Below, piece after piece: positions 21,583-35,676 of a stretch of 64,000 nucleotides of DNA (positions are counted from its first letter, which is position 1; every line of letters starts with the position of its first letter). A program made the position numbers and the translations under genes. The notes under the pieces were generated by a model, which worked only from the letters and a program-made list of their open reading frames with translations, had not been told where the DNA came from and searched no databases. The stretch is from Crossaster papposus. Taxonomy: Eukaryota > Echinodermata > Asteroidea > Velatida > Solasteridae. The stretch is taken from the NCBI GenBank assembly GCA_037893245.1, contig JBAIAA010000413.1, forward strand, positions 372,001-436,000, given 5' to 3'.

Positions 21583-24500
21583 TGTAAAATCAACAATGTT
21601 CACGACCAAGTTTCTTGCACACCGACATCACTGGGGTTTCTCAAACAACAATCAGATTATTGTCTTGGTCTTTATCTTTCCATTTCTTTTCAATTTTTAG
21701 TAGGTTAGCCAATTACATTTTGTAATATTCACACCGAAAGAAACACACCTCCCGAAAAGTGATACTTCCCGAGCCTGCAAGCAGCCATTTTACAAATGGC
21801 ATCCCTCCACGTTCTAGGGCAATTAGGACCCATTTTTCAACCGTAATTTTGTCAAGTCTGCCCTCGGATTGAAGCTCAAAAACCAGGGAGTTGATCCTAT
21901 GCTATATTTACACAATCCCACCATTTCTTTCACCAAACGGCATCCGTTTTCAAAAGAAATTGTGGGGGCACTTTTTATGCAAATGAGCTAGCGTAGAAAT
22001 GTTCCTTACAATTAGGGTGGTGCACCCTATAGGGTGCACCTGCCTAATTCAAGTCCCATTGAAAACAGTGTAAAATCAACAATGTTCACGACCAAGTTTC
22101 TTGCACACCGACATCACTGGGGTTTCTCAAACAACAATCAGATTATTGTCTTGGTCTTTATCTTTCCATTTCTTTTCAATTTTTAGTAGGTTAGCCAATT
22201 ACATTTTGTAATATTCACACCGAAAGAAACACACCTCCCGAAAAGTGATACTTCCCGAGCCTGCAAGCAGCCATTTTACAAATGGCATCCCTCCACGTTC
22301 TAGGGCAATTAGGACCCATTTTTCAACCGTAATTTTGTCAAGTCTGCCCTCGGATTGAAGCTCAAAAACCAGGGAGTTGATCCTATGCTATATTTACACA
22401 ATCCCACCATTTCTTTCACCAAACGGCATCCGTTTTCAAAATAAATTGTGGGGGCACTTTTAATGCAAATGAGCTAGCGTAGAAATGTTCCTTACAATTA
22501 GGGTGGTGCACCCTATAGGGTGCACCTGCCTAATTCAAGTCCCATTGAAAAGAGTGTAAAATCAACAATGTTCACGACCAAGTTTCTTGCACACCGACAT
22601 CACTGGGGTTTCTCAAACAACAATCAGATTATTGTCTTGGTCTTTATCTTTCCATTTCTTTTCAATTTTTAGTAGGTTAGCCAATTACATTTTTTAATAT
22701 TCACACCGAAAGAAACACACCTCCCGAAAAGTGATACTTCCCGAGCCTGCAAGCAGCCATTTTACAAATGGCATCCCTCCACGTTCTAGGGCAATTAGGA
22801 CCCATTTTTCAACCGTAATTTTGTCAAGTCTGCCCTCGGATTGAAGCTCAAAAACCAGGGAGTTGATCCAATGCTATATTTACACAATCCCACCATTTCT
22901 TTCACCAAACGGGATCCGTTTTCAAAAGAAATTGTGGGGGCACTTTTAATGCAAATGAGCTAGCGTAGAAATGTTCCTTACAATTAGGGTGGTGCACCCT
23001 ATAGGGTGCACCTGCCTAATTCAAGTCCCATTGAAAACAGTGTAAAATCAACAATGTTCACGACCAAGTTTCTTGCACACCGACATCACTGGGGTTTCTC
23101 AAACAACAATCAGATTATTGTCTTGGTCTTTATCTTTCCATTTCTTTTCAATTTTTAGTAGGTTAGCCAATTACATTTTTTAATATTCACACCGAAAGAA
23201 ACACACCTCCCGAAAAGTGATACTTCCCGAGCCTGCAAGCAGCCATTTTACAAATGGCATCCCTCCACGTTCTAGGGCAATTAGGACCCATTTTTCAACC
23301 GTAATTTTGTCAAGTCTGCCCTCGGATTGAAGCTCAAAAACCAGGGAGTTGATCCAATGCTATATTTACACAATCCCACCATTTCTTTCACCAAACGGCA
23401 TCCGTTTTCAAAAGAAATTGTGGGGGCACTTTTAATGCAAATGAGCTAGCGTAGAAATGTTCCTTACAATTAGGGTGGTGCACCCTATAGGGTGCACCTG
23501 CCTAATTCAAGTTCCATTGAAAAGAGTGTAAAATCAACAATGTTCACGACCAAGTTTCTTGCACACCGACATCACTGGGGTTTCTCAAACAACAATCAGA
23601 TTATTGTCTTGGTCTTTATCTTTCCATTTCTTTTCAATTTTTAGTAGGTTAGCCAATTACATTTTTTAATATTCACACCGAAAGAAACACACCTCCCGAA
23701 AAGTGATACTTCCCGAGCCTGCAAGCAGCCATTTTACAAATGGCATCCCTCCACGTTCTAGGGCAATTAGGACCCATTTTTCAACCGTAATTTTGTCAAG
23801 TCTGCCCTCGGATTGAAGCTCAAAAACCAGGGAGTTGATCCAATGCTATATTTACACAATCCCACCATTTCTTTCACCAAACGGCATCCGTTTTCAAAAG
23901 AAATTGTGGGGGCACTTTTAATGCAAATGAGCTAGCGTAGAAATGTTCCTTACAATTAGGGTGGTGCACCCTATAGGGTGCACCTGCCTAATTCAAGTCC
24001 CATTGAAAAGAGTGTAAAATCAACAATGTTCACGACCAAGTTTCTTGCACACCGACATCACTGGGGTTTCTCAAACAACAATCAGATTATTGTCTTGGTC
24101 TTTATCTTTCCATTTCTTTTCAATTTTTAGTAGGTTAGCCAATTACATTTTTTAATATTCACACCGAAAGAAACACACCTCCCGAAAAGTGATACTTCCC
24201 GAGCCTGCAAGCAGCCATTTTACAAATGGCATCCCTCCACGTTCTAGGGCAATTAGGACCCATTTTTCAACCGTAATTTTGTCAAGTCTGCCCTCGGATT
24301 GAAGCTCAAAAACCAGGGAGTTGATCCTATGCTATATTTACACAATCCCACCATTTCTTTCACCAAACGGCATCCGTTTTCAAAAGAAATTGTGGGGGCA
24401 CTTTTAATGCAAATGAGCTAGCGTAGAAATGTTCCTTACAATTAGGGTGGTGCACCCTATAGGGTGCACCTGCCTAATTCAAGTCCCATTGAAAAGAGTG

Positions 24501-26928
24501 TAAAATCAACAATGTTCACGACCAAGTTTCTTGCACACCGACATCACTGGGGTTTCTCAAACAACAATCAGATTTTTGTCTTGGTCTTTATCTTTCCATT
24601 TCTTTTCAATTTTTAGTAGGTTAGCCAATTACATTTTTTAATATTCACACCGAAAGAAACACACCTCCCGAAAAGTGATACTTCCCGAGCCTGCAAGCAG
24701 CCATTTTACAAATGGCATCTCTCCACGTTCTAGGGCAATTAGGACCCATTTTTCAACCGTAATTTTGTCAAGTCTGCCCTCGGATTGAAGCTCAAAAACC
24801 AGGGAGTTGATCCTATGCTATATTTACACAATCCCACCATTTCTTTCACCAAACGGCATCCGTTTTCAAAAGAAATTGTGGGGGCACTTTTAATGCAAAT
24901 GAGCTAGCGTAGAAATGTTCCTTACAATTAGGGTGGTGCACCCTATAGGGTGCACCTGCCTAATTCAAGTCCCATTGAAAAGAGTGTAAAATCAACAATG
25001 TTCACGACCAAGTTTCTTGCACACCGACATCACTGGGGTTTCTCAAACAACAATCAGATTATTGTCTTGGTCTTTATCTTTCCATTTCTTTTCAATTTTT
25101 AGTAGGTTAGCCAATTACATTTTTTAATATTCACACCGAAAGAAACACACCTCCCGAAAAGTGATACTTCCCGAGCCTGCAAGCAGCCATTTTACAAATG
25201 GCATCCCTCCACGTTCTAGGGCAATTAGGACCCATTTTTCAACCGTAATTTTGTCAAGTCTGCCCTCGGATTGAAGCTCAAAAACCAGGGAGTTGATCCA
25301 ATGCTATATTTACACAATCCCACCATTTCTTTCACCAAACGGCATCCGTTTTCAAAAGAAATTGTGGGGGCACTTTTAATGCAAATGAGCTAGCGTAGAA
25401 ATGTTCCTTACAATTAGGGTGGTGCACCCTATAGGGTGCACCTGCCTAATTCAAGTCCCATTGAAAAGAGTGTAAAATCAACAATGTTCACGACCAAGTT
25501 TCTTGCACACCGACATCACTGGGGTTTCTCAAACAACAATCAGATTATTGTCTTGGTCTTTATCTTTCCATTTCTTTTCAATTTTTAGTAGGTTAGCCAA
25601 TTACATTTTTTAATATTCACACCGAAAGAAACACACCTCCCGAAAAGTGATACTTCCCGAGCCTGCAAGCAGCCATTTTACAAATGGCATCCCTCCACGT
25701 TCTAGGGCAATTAGGACCCATTTTTCAACCGTAATTTTGTCAAGTCTGCCCTCGGATTGAAGCTCAAAAACCAGGGAGTTGATCCTATGCTATATTTACA
25801 CAATCCCACCATTTCTTTCACCAAACGGCATCCGTTTTCAAAAGAAATTGTGGGGGCACTTTTAATGCAAATGAGCTAGCGTAGAAATGTTCCTTACAAT
25901 TAGGGTGGTGCACCCTATAGGGTGCACCTGCCTAATTCAAGTCCCATTGAAAACAGTGTAAAATCAACAATGTTCACGACCAAGTTTCTTGCACACCGAC
26001 ATCACTGGGGTTTCTCAAACAACAATCAGATTTTTGTCTTGGTCTTTATCTTTCCATTTCTTTTCAATTTTTAGTAGGTTAGCCAATTACATTTTTTAAT
26101 ATTCACACCGAAAGAAACACACCTCCCGAAAAGTGATACTTCCCGAGCCTGCAAGCAGCCATTTTACAAATGGCATCTCTCCACGTTCTAGGGCAATTAG
26201 GACCCATTTTTCAACCGTAATTTTGTCAAGTCTGCCCTCGGATTGAAGCTCAAAAACCAGGGAGTTGATCCTATGCTATATTTACACAATCCCACCATTT
26301 CTTTCACCAAACGGCATCCGTTTTCAAAAGAAATTGTGGGGGCACTTTTAATGCAAATGAGCTAGCGTAGAAATGTTCCTTACAATTAGGGTGGTGCACC
26401 CTATAGGGTGCACCTGCCTAATTCAAGTCCCATTGAAAAGAGTGTAAAATCAACAATGTTCACGACCAAGTTTCTTGCACACCGACATCACTGGGGTTTC
26501 TCAAACAACAATCAGATTATTGTCTTGGTCTTTATCTTTCCATTTCTTTTCAATTTTTAGTAGGTTAGCCAATTACATTTTTTAATATTCACACCGAAAG
26601 AAACACACCTCCCGAAAAGTGATACTTCCCGAGCCTGCAAGCAGCCATTTTACAAATGGCATCCCTCCACGTTCTAGGGCAATTAGGACCCATTTTTCAA
26701 CCGTAATTTTGTCAAGTCTGCCCTCGGATTGAAGCCCAAAAACCAGGGAGTTGATCCTATGCTATATTTACACAATCCCACCATTTCTTTCACCAAACGG
26801 CATCCGTTTTCAAAAGAAATTGTGGGGGCACTTTTAATGCAAATGAGCTAGGGTAGAAATGTTCCTTACAATTAGGGTGGTGCACCCTATAGGGTGCACC
26901 TGCCTAATTCAAGTCCCATTGAAAAGAG
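21583..26928. repeat. Eleven-unit block, second copy (U38-U48)
   Basis: This is the second copy of the 14293-19638 block. Matching markers are at 22911 (GGGATCC), 23511 (GTTCCATT), 24571 (GATTTTTGTC), 26031 and 26851 (GCTAGGGTAG). U39 has a private AATAAATT (near 22441). The right-hand identity extends into U49, which keeps GAAGCCC, matching the left part of U34. Confidence 0.92.
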
Positions 26929-28386
26929 TGTAAAATCAACAATGTTCACGACCAAGTTTCTTGCACACCGACATCACTGGGGTTTCTCAAACAACAATCA
27001 GATTATTGTCTTGGTCTTTATCTTTCCATTTCTTTTCAATTTTTAGTAGGTTAGCCAATTACATTTTTTAATATTCACACCGAAAGAAACACACCTCCCG
27101 AAAAGTGATACTTCCCGAGCCTGCAAGCAGCCATTTTACAAATGGCATCCCTCCACGTTCTAGGGCAATTAGGACCCATTTTTCAACCGTAATTTTGTCA
27201 AGTCTGCCCTCGGATTGAAGCCCAAAAACCAGGGAGTTGATCCTATGCTATATTTACACAATCCCACCATTTCTTTCACCAAACGGCATCCGTTTTCAAA
27301 AGAAATTGTGGGGGCACTTTTAATGCAAATGAGCTAGCGTAGAAATGTTCCTTACAATTAAGGTGGTGCACCCTATAGGGTGCACCTGCCTAATTCAAGT
27401 CCCATTGAAAAGAGTGTAAAATCAACAATGTTCACGACCAAGTTTCTTGCACACCGACATCACTGGGGTTTCTCAAACAACAATCAGATTATTGTCTTGG
27501 TCTTTATCTTTCCATTTCTTTTCAATTTTTAGTAGGTTAGCCAATTACATTTTTTAATATTCACACCGAAAGAAACACACCTCCCGAAAAGTGATACTTC
27601 CCGAGCCTGCAAGCAGCCATTTTACAAATGGCATCCCTCCACGTTCTAGGGCAATTAGGACCCATTTTTCAACCGTAATTTTGTCAAGTCTGCCCTCGGA
27701 TTGAAGCTCAAAAACCAGGGAGTTGATCCTATGCTATATTTACACAATCCCACCATTTCTTTCACCAAACGGCATCCGTTTTCAAAAGAAATTGTGGGGG
27801 CACTTTTAATGCAAATGAGCTAGCGTAGAAATGTTCCTTACAATTAGGGTGGTGCACCCTATAGGGTGCACCTGCCTAATTCAAGTCCCATTGAAAAGAG
27901 TGTAAAATCAACAATGTTCACGACCAAGTTTCTTGCACACCGACATCACTGGGGTTTCTCAAACAACAATCAGATTATTGTCTTGGTCTTTATCTTTCCA
28001 TTTCTTTTCAATTTTTAGTAGGTTAGCCAATTACATTTTTTAATATTCACACCGAAAGAAACACACCTCCCGAAAAGTGATACTTCCCGAGCCTGCAAGC
28101 AGCCATTTTACAAATGGCATCCCTCCACGTTCTAGGGCAATTAGGACCCATTTTTCAACCGTAATTTTGTCAAGTCTGCCCTCGGATTGAAGCTCAAAAA
28201 CCAGGGAGTTGATCATATGCTATATTTACACAATCCCACCATTTCTTTCACCAAACGGCATCCGTTTTCAAAAGAAATTGTGGGGGCACTTTTAATGCAA
28301 ATGAGCTAGCGTAGAAATGTTCCTTACAATTAGGGTGGTGCACCCTATAGGGTGCACCTGCCTAATTCAAGTCCCATTGAAAAGAG

Positions 28387-29358
28387 TGTAAAATCAACAA
28401 TGTTCACGACCAAGTTTCTTGCACACCGACATCACTGGGGTTTCTCAAACAACAATCAGATTATTGTCTTGGTCTTTATCTTTCCATTTCTTTTCAATTT
28501 TTAGTAGGTTAGCCAATTACATTTTTTAATATTCACACCGAAAGAAACACACCTCCCGAAAAGTGATACTTCCCGAGCCTGTAAGCAGCCATTTTACAAA
28601 TGGCATCCCTCCACGTTCTAGGGCAATTAGGACCCATTTTTCAACCGTAATTTAGTCAAGTCTGCCATCGGTTTGAAGCTCAAAAACCAGGGAGTTGATC
28701 CTATGCTATATTTACACAATCCCACCATTTCTTTCACCAAACGGCATCCGTTTTCAAAAGAAATTGTGGGGGCACTTTTAATGCAAATGAGCTAGCGTAG
28801 AAATGTTCCTTACAATTAGGGTGGTGCACCCTATAGGGTGCACCTGCCTAATTCAAGTCCCATTGAAAAGAGTGTAAAATCAACAATGTTCACGACCAAG
28901 TTTCTTGCACACCGACATCACTGGGGTTTCTCAAACAACAATCAGATTATTGTCTTGGTCTTTATCTTTCCATTTCTTTTCAATTGTTAGTAGGTTAGCC
29001 AATTACATTTTTTAATATTCACACCGAAAGAAACACACCTCCCGAAAAGTGATACTTCCCGAGCCTGCAAGCAGCCATTTTACAAATGGCATCCCTCCAC
29101 GTTCTAGGGCAATTAGGACCCATTTTTCAACCGTAATTTTGTCAAGTCTGCCCTCGGATTGAAGCTCGAAAACCAGGGAGTTGATCCAATGCTATATTTA
29201 CACAATCCCACCATTTCTTTCACCAAACGGCATCCGTTTTCAAAAGAAATTGTGGGGGCACTTTTAATGCAAATGAGCTAGCGTAGAAATGTTCCTTACA
29301 ATTAGGGTGGTGCACCCTATAGGGTGCACCTGCCTAATTCAAGTCCCATTGAAAAGAG
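28387..29358. repeat. Two-unit cassette U52-U53, first copy (recurs at 33733-34704)
   Basis: U52 has CTGTAAGC, TTTAGTCAAG and GCCATCGGTTT; U53 has CAATTGTTAG and CTCGAAAA. All five markers recur in order in U63-U64, 5346 bp or 11 units further on. Confidence 0.88.
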
Positions 29359-31302
29359 TGTAAAATCAACAATGTTCACGACCAAGTTTCTTACACACCG
29401 ACATCACTGGGGTTTCTCAAACAACAATCAGATTATTGTCTTGGTCTTTATCTTTCCATTTCTTTTCAATTTTTAGTAGGTTAGCCAATTACATTTTTTA
29501 ATATTCACACCGAAAGAAACACACCTCCCGAAAAGTGATACTTCCCGAGCCTGCAAGCAGCCATTTTACAAATGGCATCCCTCCACGTTCTAGGGCAATT
29601 AGGACCCATTTTTCAACCGTAATTTTGTCAAGTCTGCCCTCGGATTGAAGCTCAAAAACCAGGGAGTTGATCCAATGCTATATTTACACAATCCCACTAT
29701 TTCTTTCACCAAACGGCATCCGTTTTCAAAAGAAATTGTGGGGGCACTTTTAATGCAAATGAGCTAGCGTAGAAATGTTCCTTACAATTAGGGTGGTGCA
29801 CCCTATAGGGTGCACCTGCCTAATTCAAGTCCCATTGAAAACAGTGTAAAATCAACAATGTTCACGACCAAGTTTCTTGCACACCGACATCACTGGGGTT
29901 TCTCAAACAACAATCAGATTATTGTCTTGGTCTTTATCTTTCCATTTCTTTTCAATTTTTAGTAGGTTAGCCAATTACATTTTTTAATATTCACACCGAA
30001 AGAAACACACCTCCCGAAAAGTGATACTTCCCGAGCCTGCAAGCAGCCATTTTACAAATGGCATCCCTCCACGTTCTAGGGCAATTAGGACCCATTTTTC
30101 AACCGTAATTTTGTCAAGTCTGCCCTCGGATTGAAGCTCAAAAACCAGGGAGTTGATCCTATGCTATATTTACACAATCCCACCATTTCTTTCACCAAAC
30201 GGCATCCGTTTTCAAAAGAAATTGTGGGGGCACTTTTAATGCAAATGAGCTAGCGTAGAAATGTTCCTTACAATTAGGGTGGTGCACCCTATAGGGTGCA
30301 CCTGCCTAATTCAAGTCCCATTGAAAAGAGTGTAAAATCAACAATGTTCACGACCAAGTTTCTTGCACACCGACATCACTGGGGTTTCTCAAACAACAAT
30401 CAGATTATTGTCTTGGTCTTTATCTTTCCATTTCTTTTCAATTTTTAGTAGGTTAGCCAATTACATTTTTTAATATTCACACCGAAAGAAACACACCTCC
30501 CGAAAAGTGATACTTCCCGAGCCTGCAAGCAGCCATTTTACAAATGGCATCCCTCCACGTTCTAGGGCAATTAGGACCCATTTTTCAACCGTAATTTTGT
30601 CAAGTCTGCCCTCGGATTGAAGCTCAAAAACCAGGGAGTTGATCCTATGCTATATTTACACAATCCCACCATTTCTTTCACCAAACGGCATCCGTTTTCA
30701 AAAGAAATTGTGGGGGCACTTTTAATGCAAATGAGCTAGCGTAGAAATGTTCCTTACAATTAGGGTGGTGCACCCTATAGGGTGCACCTGCCTAATTCAA
30801 GTCCCATTGAAAAGAGTGTAAAATCAACAATGTTCACGACCAAGTTTCTTGCACACCGACATCACTGGGGTTTCTCAAACAACAATCAGATTATTGTCTT
30901 GGTCTTTATCTTTCCATTTCTTTTCAATTTTTAGTAGGTTAGCCAATTACATTTTTTAATATTCACACCGAAAGAAACACAACTCCCGAAAAGTGATACT
31001 TCCCGAGCCTGCAAGCAGCCATTTTACAAATGGCATCCCTCCACGTTCTAGGGCAATTAGGACCCATTTTTCAACCGTAATTTTGTCAAGTCTGCCCTCG
31101 GATTGAAGCTCAAAAACCAGGGAGTTGATCCAATGCTATATTTACACAATCCCACCATTTCTTTCACCAAACGGCATCCGTTTTCAAAAGAAATTGTGGG
31201 GGCACTTTTAATGCAAATGAGCTAGCGTAGAAATGTTCCTTACAATTAGGGTGGTGCACCCTATAGGGTGCACCTGCCTAATTCAAGTCCCATTGAAAAG
31301 AG

Positions 31303-33246
31303 TGTAAAATCAACAATGTTCACGACCAAGTTTCTTGCACACCGACATCACTGGGGTTTCTCAAACAACAATCAGATTATTGTCTTGGTCTTTATCTTTC
31401 CATTTCTTTTCAATTTTTAGTAGGTTAGCCAATTACATTTTTTAATATTCACACCGAAAGAAACACACCTCCCGAAAAGTGATACTTCCCGAGCCTGCAA
31501 GCAGCCATTTTACAAATGGCATCCCTCCACGTTCTAGGGCAATTAGGACCCATTTTTCAACCGTAATTTTGTCAAGTCTGCCCTCGGATTGAAGCTCAAA
31601 AACCAGGGAGTTGATCATATGCTATATTTACACAATCCCACCATTTCTTTCACCAAACGGCATCCGTTTTCAAAAGAAATTGTGGGGGCACTTTTAATGC
31701 AAATGAGCTAGCGTAGAAATGTTCCTTACAATTAGGGTGGTGCACCCTATAGGGTGCACCTGCCTAATTCAAGTCCCATTGAAAAGAGTGTAAAATCAAC
31801 AATGTTCACGACCAAGTTTCTTGCACACCGACATCACTGGGGTTTCTCAAACAACAATCAGATTATTGTCTTGGTCTTTATCTTTCCATTTCTTTTCAAT
31901 TTTTAGTAGGTTAGCCAATTACATTTTTTAATATTCACACCGAAAGAAACACACCTCCCGAAAAGTGATACTTCCCGAGCCTGTAAGCAGCCATTTTACA
32001 AATGGCATCCCTCCACGTTCTAGGGCAATTAGGACCCATTTTTCAACCGTAATTTTGTCAAGTCTGCCCTCGGATTGAAGCTCAAAAACCAGGGAGTTGA
32101 TCCTATGCTATATTTACACAATCCCACCATTTCTTTCACCAAACGGCATCCGTTTTCAAAAGAAATTGTGGGGGCACTTTTAATGCAAATGAGCTAGCGT
32201 AGAAATGTTCCTTACAATTAGGGTGGTGCACCCTATAGGGTGCACCTGCCTAATTCAAGTCCCATTGAAAACAGTGTAAAATCAACAATGTTCACGACCA
32301 AGTTTCTTGCACACCGACATCACTGGGGTTTCTCAAACAACAATCAGATTATTGTCTTGGTCTTTATCTTTCCATTTCTTTTCAATTTTTAGTAGGTTAG
32401 CCAATTACATTTTTTAATATTCACACCGAAAGAAACACACCTCCCGAAAAGTGATACTTCCCGAGCCTGCAAGCAGCCATTTTACAAATGGCATCCCTCC
32501 ACGTTCTAGGGCAATTAGGACCCATTTTTCAACCGTAATTTTGTCAAGTCTGCCCTCGGATTGAAGCTCGAAAACCAGGGAGTTGATCCAATGCTATATT
32601 TACACAATCCCACCATTTCTTTCACCAAACGGCATCCGTTTTCAAAAGAAATTGTGGGGGCACTTTTAATGCAAATGAGCTAGCGTAGAAATGTTCCTTA
32701 CAATTAGGGTGGTGCACCCTATAGGGTGCACCTGCCTAATTCAAGTCACATTGAAAACAGTGTAAAATCAACAATGTTCACGACCAAGTTTCTTGCACAC
32801 CGACATCACTGGGGTTTCTCAAACAACAATCAGATTATTGTCTTGGTCTTTATCTTTCCATTTCTTTTCAATTTTTAGTAGGTTAGCCAATTACATTTTT
32901 TAATATTCACACCGAAAGAAACACACCTCCCGAAAAGTGATACTTCCCGAGCCTGCAAGCAGCCATTTTACAAATGGCATCCCTCCACGTTCTAGGGCAA
33001 TTAGGACCCATTTTTCAACCGTAATTTTGTAAAGTCTGCCCTCGGATTGAAGCTCAAAAACCAGGGAGTTGATCCAATGCTATATTTACACAATCCCACC
33101 ATTTCTTTCACCAAACGGCATCCGTTTTCAAAAGAAATTGTGGGGGCACTTTTAATGCAAATGAGCTAGCGTAGAAATGTTCCTTACAATTAGGGTGGTG
33201 CACCCTATAGGGTGCACCTGCCTAATTCAAGTCCCATTGAAAAGAG
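31303..33246. repeat. Four-unit cassette U58-U61, first of three copies
   Basis: The ordered markers are GATCATATG (U58), CTGTAAGC (U59), CTCGAAAA with GTCACATT (U60) and TTTGTAAAG (U61). The same four units occur at 35677-37620 (U67-U70, offset 9 units) and 43453-45396 (U83-U86, offset 16 units from the second copy). Confidence 0.9.
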
Positions 33247-33732
33247 TGTAAAATCAACAATGTTCACGACCAAGTTTCTTGCACACCGACATCACTGGGG
33301 TTTCTCAAACAACAATCAGATTATTGTCTTGGTCTTTATCTTTCCATTTCTTTTCAATTTTTAGTAGGTTAGCCAATTACATTTTTTAATATTCACACCG
33401 AAAGAAACACACCTCCCGAAAAGTGATACTTCCCGAGCCTGCAAGCAGCCATTTTACAAATGGCATCCCTCCACGTTCTAGGGCAATTAGGACCCATTTT
33501 TCAACCGTAATTTTGTCAAGTCTGCCCTCGGATTGAAGCTCAAAAACCAGGGAGTTGATCCAATGCTATATTTACACAATCCCACCATTTCTTTCACCAA
33601 ACGGCATCCGTTTTCAAAAGAAATTGTGGGGGCACTTTTAATGCAAATGAGCTAGCGTAGAAATGTTCCTTACAATTAGGGTGGTGCACCCTATAGGGTG
33701 CACCTGCCTAATTCAAGTCCCATTGAAAAGAG

Positions 33733-34704
33733 TGTAAAATCAACAATGTTCACGACCAAGTTTCTTGCACACCGACATCACTGGGGTTTCTCAAACAACA
33801 ATCAGATTATTGTCTTGGTCTTTATCTTTCCATTTCTTTTCAATTTTTAGTAGGTTAGCCAATTACATTTTTTAATATTCACACCGAAAGAAACACACCT
33901 CCCGAAAAGTGATACTTCCCGAGCCTGTAAGCAGCCATTTTACAAATGGCATCCCTCCACGTTCTAGGGCAATTAGGACCCATTTTTCAACCGTAATTTA
34001 GTCAAGTCTGCCATCGGTTTGAAGCTCAAAAACCAGGGAGTTGATCCTATGCTATATTTACACAATCCCACCATTTCTTTCACCAAACGGCATCCGTTTT
34101 CAAAAGAAATTGTGGGGGCACTTTTAATGCAAATGAGCTAGCGTAGAAATGTTCCTTACAATTAGGGTGGTGCACCCTATAGGGTGCACCTGCCTAATTC
34201 AAGTCCCATTGAAAAGAGTGTAAAATCAACAATGTTCACGACCAAGTTTCTTGCACACCGACATCACTGGGGTTTCTCAAACAACAATCAGATTATTGTC
34301 TTGGTCTTTATCTTTCCATTTCTTTTCAATTGTTAGTAGGTTAGCCAATTACATTTTTTAATATTCACACCGAAAGAAACACACCTCCCGAAAAGTGATA
34401 CTTCCCGAGCCTGCAAGCAGCCATTTTACAAATGGCATCCCTCCACGTTCTAGGGCAATTAGGACCCATTTTTCAACCGTAATTTTGTCAAGTCTGCCCT
34501 CGGATTGAAGCTCGAAAACCAGGGAGTTGATCCAATGCTATATTTACACAATCCCACCATTTCTTTCACCAAACGGCATCCGTTTTCAAAAGAAATTGTG
34601 GGGGCACTTTTAATGCAAATGAGCTAGCGTAGAAATGTTCCTTACAATTAGGGTGGTGCACCCTATAGGGTGCACCTGCCTAATTCAAGTCCCATTGAAA
34701 AGAG
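33733..34704. repeat. Two-unit cassette, second copy (U63-U64)
   Basis: This is the second copy of the U52-U53 cassette with the same markers. It lies immediately upstream of the second copy of the CATATG cassette group, so the 9-unit and 11-unit copying events are nested. Confidence 0.88.
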
Positions 34705-35676
34705 TGTAAAATCAACAATGTTCACGACCAAGTTTCTTGCACACCGACATCACTGGGGTTTCTCAAACAACAATCAGATTATTGTCTTGGTCTTTATCTT
34801 TCCATTTCTTTTCAATTTTTAGTAGGTTAGCCAATTACATTTTTTAATATTCACACCGAAAGAAACACACCTCCCGAAAAGTGATACTTCCCGAGCCTGC
34901 AAGCAGCCATTTTACAAATGGCATCCCTCCACGTTCTAGGGCAATTAGGACCCATTTTTCAACCGTAATTTTGTCAAGTCTGCCCTCGGATTGAAGCTCA
35001 AAAACCAGGGAGTTGATCCTATGCTATATTTACACAATCCCACCATTTCTTTCACCAAACGGCATCCGTTTTCAAAAGAAATTGTGGGGGCACTTTTAAT
35101 GCAAATGAGCTAGCGTAGAAATGTTCCTTACAATTAGGGTGGTGCACCCTATAGGGTGCACCTGCCTAATTCAAGTCCCATTGAAAAGAGTGTAAAATCA
35201 ACAATGTTCACGACCAAGTTTCTTGCACACCGACATCACTGGGGTTTCTCAAACAACAATCAGATTATTGTCTTGGTCTTTATCTTTCCATTTCTTTTCA
35301 ATTTTTAGTAGGTTAGCCAATTACATTTTTTAATATTCACACCGAAAGAAACACACCTCCCGAAAAGTGATACTTCCCGAGCCTGCAAGCAGCCATTTTA
35401 CAAATGGCATCCCTCCACGTTCTAGGGCAATTAGGACCCATTTTTCAACCGTAATTTTGTCAAGTCTGCCCTCGGATTGAAGCTCAAAAACCAGGGAGTT
35501 GATCCAATGCTATATTTACACAATCCCACCATTTCTTTCACCAAACGGCATCCGTTTTCAAAAGAAATTGTGGGGGCACTTTTAATGCAAATGAGCTAGC
35601 GTAGAAATGTTCCTTACAATTAGGGTGGTGCACCCTATAGGGTGCACCTGCCTAATTCAAGTCCCATTGAAAAGAG

